Origin: Chara braunii
Lineage: Eukaryota > Streptophyta > Charophyceae > Charales > Characeae
Length of the DNA stretch: 23,446 nucleotides
Reading direction: 5' to 3'
Assembly: GCA_003427395.1 (NCBI GenBank)
Contig: BFEA01000512.1
Location: forward strand, 523,317-546,762
Shown: positions 18,712-23,446 of the stretch, in pieces
How the letters are laid out: every line of letters begins with the position of its first letter
Position numbering within the stretch: position 1 is the first letter of the stretch
Notes under the pieces: model-generated
The model's database searches: none
What the model was told of the DNA's origin: nothing
The model's input: the letters and a program-made list of their open reading frames with translations, nothing else
Position numbers and translations under genes: made by a program

Positions 18712-19059
18712 GTTGAGCAGCACTGTCCAGAGGGAGGAATTGGGCGTGGTACCGGGTGGAAGCCACAACCACCACGGGGCATTGACACCGCCCCGCCGGA
18801 GCATTACAACCGCTTCGGGACTAATTGCGAGGTCTTCGTAACTGCACTCGCGGACTGATTGAGAGCCCTAACTCTCTTGAAAGGAAGAGGCCGGATCCAA
18901 GAAAACACCGCTCGGGAGGAACGATTCGCGAGAAAGCACTTACAACAAGATGGGGTCCTGGGAGGCTTGGACTGGACCTACCTTCCAGATGTGGGGTGTT
19001 ACCTCAGTGATGACGCCCGTCTCGTAAGCAGCAAAAGGTCGGACTGGAGTAGGGGCTGA
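18712..19059 (+). pseudogene. Coding-like fragment, unrecognised
   Basis: Phase 1 is open from 18712 to a stop at 19057-19059, interrupted only by a TGA at 18856-18858 after EVFVTALAD. Composition is protein-like: PPEHYNRFGTNCEVF before the TGA and RIQENTAREERFARKHLQQ, then LDWTYLPDVGCYLSDD after it. TGG to TGA would join both halves into ~116 codons. I recognise no family. It has no visible start or splice sites and sits between minisatellites. Confidence 0.35.
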
Positions 19060-19274
19060 GGTGAGTTATCAGCAGGGGGAGGACTGATCACCCTTCCTTT
19101 TGGGGGCTGATGGGCCGGCATCCGTCTACTCAGTTGGTGGACTAAGGTCTGCGTACCTCCGAGTGAGAACTAGTCGTGCGATGGGGGCATCGCATTTTGA
19201 GTAGGGGGAAGGTGTGCCATCTACCGAAGAAAAAGTGTGCAAAAGAGAAGGATACCATGAGCGTAAGGATGTAT
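19060..19274. other. No recognisable feature
   Basis: Short stretch between the coding-like fragment and the 65-bp array. I see nothing in it. Confidence 0.4.
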
Positions 19275-19940
19275 GAGTAATTGACTTTGCGCAGGCTTGA
19301 GAAAAGGCCTGGAAAGATGTCCAGAAGAAAAGAATAAATGAGTAATTGACTTTGCGCAGGCTTGAGAAAAGGTCTGGCAAGATGTTCAGAAGAAAAGAAT
19401 GAATGAGTAATTGATTTTGCGCAGGCTTGAGAAAAGGTCTGGCAAGATGTCCAGAAGAAAAGAATGAATGAGTAATTGACTTTGCGCAGGTTTGAGAGAA
19501 AGGTCTGACAAGATGTCCAGAAGAAAAGAATGAATGAGTAATTGACTTTGCGCAGGCTTGAGAAAAAGTCTCGCAAGATGTCCAGAAGAAAAGATTGAAT
19601 GAGTAATTGACTTTGCGCAGGCTTGAGAAAATGTGTGACAATTGACGTTGCATAAGCTTGAGAAAAGGTCTGGCAAGGTGTCCCGCTGAGGAAAAGATGT
19701 GTGAATGACTCCGCATGGGCTTGAGGAGAGACCTGGCAAGATGTCCAGGAGAGAAATGGATGACCTAGCATGGGCTTGAGAGAAGGTCTGGCAGGATGTT
19801 CAGAAAAGAAAGATATGTGAAATCGGCTTCGCGTAGACCTAAGGAAAAGTCTAGCAAGATGCCCAGAAAAGAGATACAGGTATAATGGACTTTGCATGAG
19901 TATGAGAGAGGATTTGGCAAGAGGCCAGAAGAAAGATGTG
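19275..19940. repeat. 65-bp minisatellite, homogeneous left, degenerate right
   Basis: Near-identical units begin at 19275, 19340, 19405, 19470, 19536 and 19601, each starting GAGTAATTGACTTTGCGCAG and ending with CCAGAAGAAAAGAAT. After ~19640 further units (about four or five) continue with rising divergence and shorter length, keeping only GCTTGAGAAAAGGTCTGGCA-like cores and CCAGAA. Since 65 is not a multiple of three, the long minus-strand reading frame over the array cycles through all three phases and is not a gene. Confidence 0.95.
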
Positions 19941-20042
19941 AATAAGAGGACTGAGTAACGCGCATTTTAAAGCCTCGATACGAGAAAAGACAAATGAGGA
20001 TAACACACGTAAGTTGGGCAAAATGACACGGAAAAACTACAT

Positions 20043-20589
20043 GGGAACTGGCTAAGCATGAGGCTGAGGAAAAAATGACGGGACAACATGGATTGCACGG
20101 GCCGAAAAGTAGATTATTTTTTTATGACTCTAAGAGTAATGAATGAGGCGAGACCAAAATGGTTTCTACTCGAGAATGTTTTCTCAATGAAATAGATTTG
20201 AGATAACGAAGCACTTAAGGGGAGCTGTGCCTGGGCTCGCTGATTCAAGGTGGGTATCACCACAGTAAAGACGACGGTTGTACTGGACGAACATCTCCCT
20301 CCCGGAGCAAATGCCTGACATTGATTCGCATCCAAAAACTTGCCTACAATTTGTTATCAACAAAGCCAAGGCATAAAATGAGAAAACTAATTGTGTTATG
20401 ACAACAAATTGTCACCCTGGGAATAAAGCAAGCATACCAGTAGTTAAGTGCATGAAGCGAGGAGAGCCTCGTCTGCTTCATGTTACTGAAGGCGAAAGAA
20501 TTATGGGCTGCCCTGCTGGGTATACAGAGTTGACTAACGAGGAAGTTTGCATCTCAATTAAGGGAAAGATAAAAGAGGTAGAGCTATGA
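20043..20589 (+). pseudogene. DNMT3-like DNA (cytosine-5) methyltransferase fragment
   Basis: Phase 0 gives VDYFFMTLRVMNEARPKWFL followed by LENVFSM: the ENV motif (motif VI) with its usual upstream FF...EARPK context. It continues through TTVVLDEHLPPGANA and FASKNLPTI. After a one-base phase change, TTNCHPGNKASIPVV leads to RLLHVTEGERIMGCPAGYTE, a motif IX-like region in the DNMT3 arrangement (TT-x-x...PV...E-x-ERIxGFPxxYT). The family transfers methyl groups from AdoMet to cytosine. Stops at 20193 (TAG), 20199, 20241, 20316 and 20322 (TGA) break it. The AdoMet-binding N-terminal motifs, a clear Pro-Cys motif and the final motif X are not seen, so this is an internal relic. The exact left limit is uncertain; 20109-20560 is solid. 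Confidence 0.72.
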
Positions 20590-21386
20590 CGGAAATGAGC
20601 AACCTGGTCTAAGTTGTAGAACCTTCAACTCCCCCATACCCTCCTCCACCCCGAGGGGCGGAAGCTAAGGAAAACATTGAGAAAGGAATGGGAAAAGAAC
20701 AAAACGGACCTTGGCAAACTAACCACCTATAACATCTCATCCTCCTCTCCCATCTATCCCTCCAAAGTCCACTAACAAGAGATTGGTGCAAGATGAGTAC
20801 ATCGCGAATGAGTGGGGGGAATGTGTTGGGACTAGTGGGTCCCGAATAACTTCTCATCACTTGAGAGATTGAATACGGACAAATTGTGCACAACAAGGAA
20901 ATCTGGAGTGAGGAAGCAGGAGCAAGAAAAGACAAAGGATTAGGCCGTAGAAGGGAGTGATGCCCTGACGAGAGAACCACAAGAGGAAAGAACTAGCGAC
21001 GGCAAGCAAGCGAGCGCAAAAACAGGGGCACATAGAACATAGCAGGAGGCTGGGAGGGCTATCGGAATGTAAATAAGACTAAGGTCAAAGGACCCTTTGA
21101 ACTAGCGATTGCAGCGCAACAGCAATAAGGGAATGAGGAAGTCGAGGTATGGGCAGCCAGAAGCCGCGGGAAACCAGGAAATGAGGAACCAACGTGGGGG
21201 CCACCTACGGGAGCCTCGGAGTGGAGGCCCACGACCAAAGAGATCGGCGCGCACAAGGCGCAAGGAAAGACTAAGGAGAGGGGTCGCTATGGGGCGACAA
21301 GACGCCCAAGGGGCATAGGACACCTCGGGGAAAGGCACCCGGGGCCACATGGGATAAGGAAAAAACAATGGCATCCGAGGCGAAAC
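20590..21386. other. No recognisable gene
   Basis: Neither strand shows a convincing family or RNA gene. The 21100-21360 part is GC-rich with Arg/Gly-rich plus-strand translations typical of non-coding GC-rich DNA. Confidence 0.4.
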
Positions 21387-21490
21387 GTGTCGGGGACCGC
21401 CGACGGTACTAAGTGTCGGGGACCGCCGACGGGACTAAGTGTCGGGGACCGCCGACGGGACTAAGTTTCGGGGACCACCAATGGGACAAG
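21387..21490. repeat. 26-bp GC-rich tandem repeat, about four copies
   Basis: Units at 21387, 21413 and 21439 read GTGTCGGGGACCGCCGACGG plus GACTAA with one substitution between them. A fourth unit from 21465 is diverged, and a partial fifth may follow. Confidence 0.93.
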
Positions 21491-21564
21491 TAGCGGGGAC
21501 ATGTGAAAGTCCCGAGAAGAAACGGCGGCACCGCATGAGGGAAAAATAATAAATGCAAGGTGCA

Positions 21565-21627
21565 CCGTCAAGATCGACATCTTGACGGCCACGAATATTA
21601 GCACCACTAGTGCAAGTACTAGTGGTG
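21565..21627. repeat. Two adjacent perfect hairpins
   Basis: Hairpin 1: arms CCGTCAAGAT (21565-21574) and ATCTTGACGG (21579-21588), loop CGAC. Hairpin 2: arms CACCACTAGT (21602-21611) and ACTAGTGGTG (21618-21627), 6-nt loop. Both 10-bp stems are perfect and lie 13 nt apart. The arms of the two hairpins are unrelated to each other. Confidence 0.9.
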
Positions 21628-21690
21628 ACAAACGGGAAGGCCAAAAGAAAAAAGAAAAGTAAAGAAAACTGAAGTGGGAGGCATGGGGGC

Positions 21691-21760
21691 AAGTGGGGGA
21701 GCCATTAGAGAAAGAAAAAAGAAATAAGTGGGGGAGCCATGGGAGAAAGAAAAAAGAAAT
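21691..21760. repeat. 35-bp tandem duplication
   Basis: Two copies (21691-21725 and 21726-21760) of AAGTGGGGGAGCCAT plus a purine-rich A/G tail; they differ at two adjacent positions (TA versus GG). Confidence 0.95.
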
Positions 21761-22141
21761 AAGGGTGTTGGGAAGGCTGCCCAGCAGTCCGGGATATCTC
21801 GGACTACCAAGGCATAAAAAAATAGAGCCTTGAGAAGCCCAACATGAGAAAAAGGCTGCCCTTAGAAAATCGGAGCAAAATGGGGCTCAAAATTGGACAA
21901 ACGGGAGCAAAATGGAGCCCCCTAGGAGCATGGGGATGCCATTATTGGAATTCGAGATGTAACGGTCATGTAACAGCCATGAACCTGGCCTTGAATGAGG
22001 CCTTAGGACCTAGAAAGAGGGTGCACAGCAGTTCGACACTTGTCACAACAAAAATAAAAGAAAAAGAAAGAAAAATGAGAGAAATATGAGGGAGAATAAG
22101 ACAAAAAGGGAGAAAAGAGTGGAGGAGAGTGTGCCGGTCTA

Positions 22142-22176
22142 TTGGGACCTGCACAGTAGGGACTGGCAGGTCCCAA
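22142..22176. repeat. Perfect 11-bp hairpin
   Basis: Arms TTGGGACCTGC (22142-22152) and GCAGGTCCCAA (22166-22176), 13-nt loop. Confidence 0.9.
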
Positions 22177-22351
22177 CAATGACCTCATCCCTCCTAGAAT
22201 GAGGGAGGGCAATCCGGATTGCAGAGATATGGCCCTAAGGGCTATCTCAATAAAATTTGAATTAAAAAGTTGAAAATGAGATAAAATGCAAAAAGAAAGT
22301 GACCATTTTTTTTTTTGACCATGGATCTGATATTAGATCTCATGGTAGAGA

Positions 22352-22395
22352 GGAACTAGCCGTTTTTTGCAGGCCAGCTCAAAACGGCTAGCTCC
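22352..22395. repeat. 15-bp hairpin with one mismatch
   Basis: Arms GGAACTAGCCGTTTT (22352-22366) and AAAACGGCTAGCTCC (22381-22395) pair at 14 of 15 positions around a 14-nt loop. This is the longest stem of the chain. Confidence 0.9.
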
Positions 22396-22451
22396 GGAAT
22401 GAGGTGGCAGCCCAAAATGGAAAGAAACAAAAGAGGGGAAAAAACAAAACA

Positions 22452-22484
22452 ATGCATTTGGCCCAAAAAGAGAGCCAGATGCAT
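22452..22484. repeat. 11-bp hairpin with one wobble
   Basis: Arms ATGCATTTGGC (22452-22462) and GCCAGATGCAT (22474-22484), 11-nt loop; the only non-Watson-Crick position is a T-G (U-G in RNA) pair. Confidence 0.88.
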
Positions 22485-22559
22485 CAAAAATTGAAAAACT
22501 GGACTGAGGGGCTCAAAATTGAAGCAAGGGCTAGTAGGGGGTAGCTTGGATTATTGCTG

Positions 22560-22586
22560 GCCTTGGATCTCAGCAAGATCCAAGGC
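22560..22586. repeat. Perfect 11-bp hairpin, 5-nt loop
   Basis: Arms GCCTTGGATCT (22560-22570) and AGATCCAAGGC (22576-22586); loop CAGCA. Confidence 0.9.
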
Positions 22587-22954
22587 TGAAAACGTGCCGC
22601 CATATGGAAAAATGCTCCGGCCTACTCAAAAGAGGCCGAAACTTGAAAAAAATCGAGAAACAGGCCCACAAGGCCTTTTTCTTTCAAGTATTGCTGCCCC
22701 TTGGGCATTAGGACCCTAGGGGGCAGTATTTGAGCAATGAAAAAGAGGCCGGGGTAGGCCAAGAGGCAGTCTGAGTTGGTACCAACCACTTGGACTGCAT
22801 GTACTTGGCGAAAATGAGGCCCAGGTACCTCCAGGAGGGCCTAGTGAGAGAATTTTGCCTTTAGGGTACCTCGGTTCACCTCAAGGCTCATCGGCAGGCT
22901 CATGGGCTGGCCGGACTGCTGGTTTCAACCTACATAAGCTGAGGATGCAGTCCG

Positions 22955-23378
22955 ACACTCTCACATTTGCATGAGGAGTGCCCATGCTGCCCAAGTGAGC
23001 CCACATGAGCATCTTTGCACTTTGAGTGAGGAGGGAGGAGCCCATGCTAGTGGGAGAGCTTAGAGGAGACTAGGAGGTAGTGAAGAGGACTCTAGAGGAT
23101 ACTGATGGTGGGAGAGACACTTGGGAGGTGATCCGCCATATCCCTCCTGGGTGTAGGAGAGAAGGAGAAGCTAGAGGAGCCCCATTAGCCCTCATAGAGG
23201 GGAGGACTCCATAGCCATAGCTGGGGGAGCTTGCCATAGCCTGAGAAAGCAAGGGAGGAGGAGAAAAGGGCTTGGAGAAGAAGGAAGCCATAGCCAAGAG
23301 GGGATTGTGCAAGAAGACGAAACTTCATCAAAAGGACACCAACATCAAGGAATCAACAAGGTGAGAGGAAGGAAGAGA
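22955..23378. other. No recognisable gene
   Basis: Purine-rich sequence with many GGAG/GAGG words and a repeated GAGCCCATGCT/GTGCCCATGCT word near 22977 and 23038. No family, RNA gene or array can be supported. Confidence 0.4.
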
Positions 23379-23446
23379 CTTCTTCATCTTCTTCTTCTTC
23401 TTCTTCTTCTTCTTCTTCTTCTCCTTTTTTTTTTTTTTTTTTTTTT
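23379..23446. repeat. (CTT)n microsatellite followed by poly(T)
   Basis: A CTT trinucleotide run with one early interruption (to ~23422) is followed by an unbroken run of T to the window edge. The poly(T) could be the complement of a poly(A) tail of a minus-strand retroposon, or just a homopolymer at an assembly break. Confidence 0.93.

Larger units (their letters stand above)
21565..22954. repeat. Chain of short hairpins (about 15 stem-loops)
   Basis: Stem-loops follow one another through ~1.4 kb: 21565-21588, 21602-21627, 21786-21805 (AGTCCG...CGGACT), 21808-21832, 22142-22176, 22210-22221 (palindrome CAATCCGGATTG), 22224-22248, 22319-22345, 22352-22395, 22452-22484, 22560-22586, 22618-22638, 22642-22688 (nested with AGGCC/GGCCT), 22694-22726, 22766-22798 (enclosing palindrome GTTGGTACCAAC), 22817-22842 and 22912-22954. 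Stems are 6-15 bp, mostly perfect, with short loops. No reading frame crosses the region, so it is non-coding. The motif AGTCCG/CGGACT recurs in two hairpins ~1.1 kb apart (21786-21805 and 22912-22954). Confidence 0.8.

Noticed and set aside
19142-19897. 251-codon minus-strand frame with a repeated FLLDILPDLFSS motif
   Set aside because: It is the 65-bp minisatellite read through; because 65 is not a multiple of three the same DNA appears in three phases in turn. No unique sequence or start region.
17381-19940. CRISPR array
   Set aside because: The repeats are contiguous with no unique spacers of constant length, and the context is eukaryotic.
1912-23446. LTR pair, primer-binding site and target-site duplication for the gypsy element
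   Set aside because: I compared the words around 2000-3970 and 7640-8100 by eye with those after 14680 and found no long direct repeat; a self-alignment would be decisive.
1-23446. tRNA genes
   Set aside because: GTTCGA/GTTCAA-type T-loop words were checked by eye; none had matching acceptor and anticodon stems around it.

Overview
ORGANISM. This looks like repeat-rich nuclear DNA of a streptophyte green plant or alga. Three things support that: a plant-type mitochondrial small-rRNA 3' end beside an atp1 remnant, both embedded in non-organellar DNA; a decayed DNMT3-type cytosine methyltransferase; and a Ty3/gypsy (Metaviridae) gag-pol of plant type. The style of the gag-pol resembles what I remember of Chara elements. 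I hold 'charophyte, Chara-like' at moderate-to-low confidence. No intact host gene is visible; nearly everything coding is a fossil.

LAYOUT. 1-1739: tandem array of ~80-bp units in two subfamilies, followed by a (CT)n tract. 1912-3974: no recognisable gene. 3975-7639: four tandem, diverged paralogues (here ORF-A to ORF-D) of a protein family I do not recognise, each ~245-283 codons and each broken by a few nonsense codons or small indels. 8109-14679: a decayed Ty3/gypsy gag-protease-RT-RNase H-integrase. 15043-15890: a decayed acidic ORF in the position where some retroelements carry a third ORF. About 16071-16500: an inserted mitochondrial fragment (3' end of atp1, then 3' end of the small rRNA). 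17381-19940: several unrelated minisatellites (40, ~54 and 65 bp) with one coding-like fragment between them. 20043-20589: a DNMT3-like methyltransferase relic. 21387-22954: a 26-bp repeat, then a dense chain of short, often perfect hairpins. The window ends in (CTT)n and poly(T).

HOW IT FITS TOGETHER. ORF-A to ORF-D share a conserved order of motifs: an N-terminal part with an LP motif and two Trp positions, then a C-terminal part with a P-x-F motif, GPF, W-x-x-I-x-RE and YLD. They lie head-to-tail immediately upstream of gag. Because they diverge strongly yet carry only a few lesions each, I infer that all four were still functional reading frames until recently and then decayed together with gag-pol. 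The simplest idea is one large element carrying accessory paralogues, but no LTR pair was found, so membership is unproven. Most in-frame stops across the window can be explained by C-to-T change on one strand or the other (TGG or CGA to TGA, CAG to TAG, CAA to TAA). Four TGAs fall exactly on Trp columns of the paralogue alignment. This fits methylcytosine deamination of silenced DNA.
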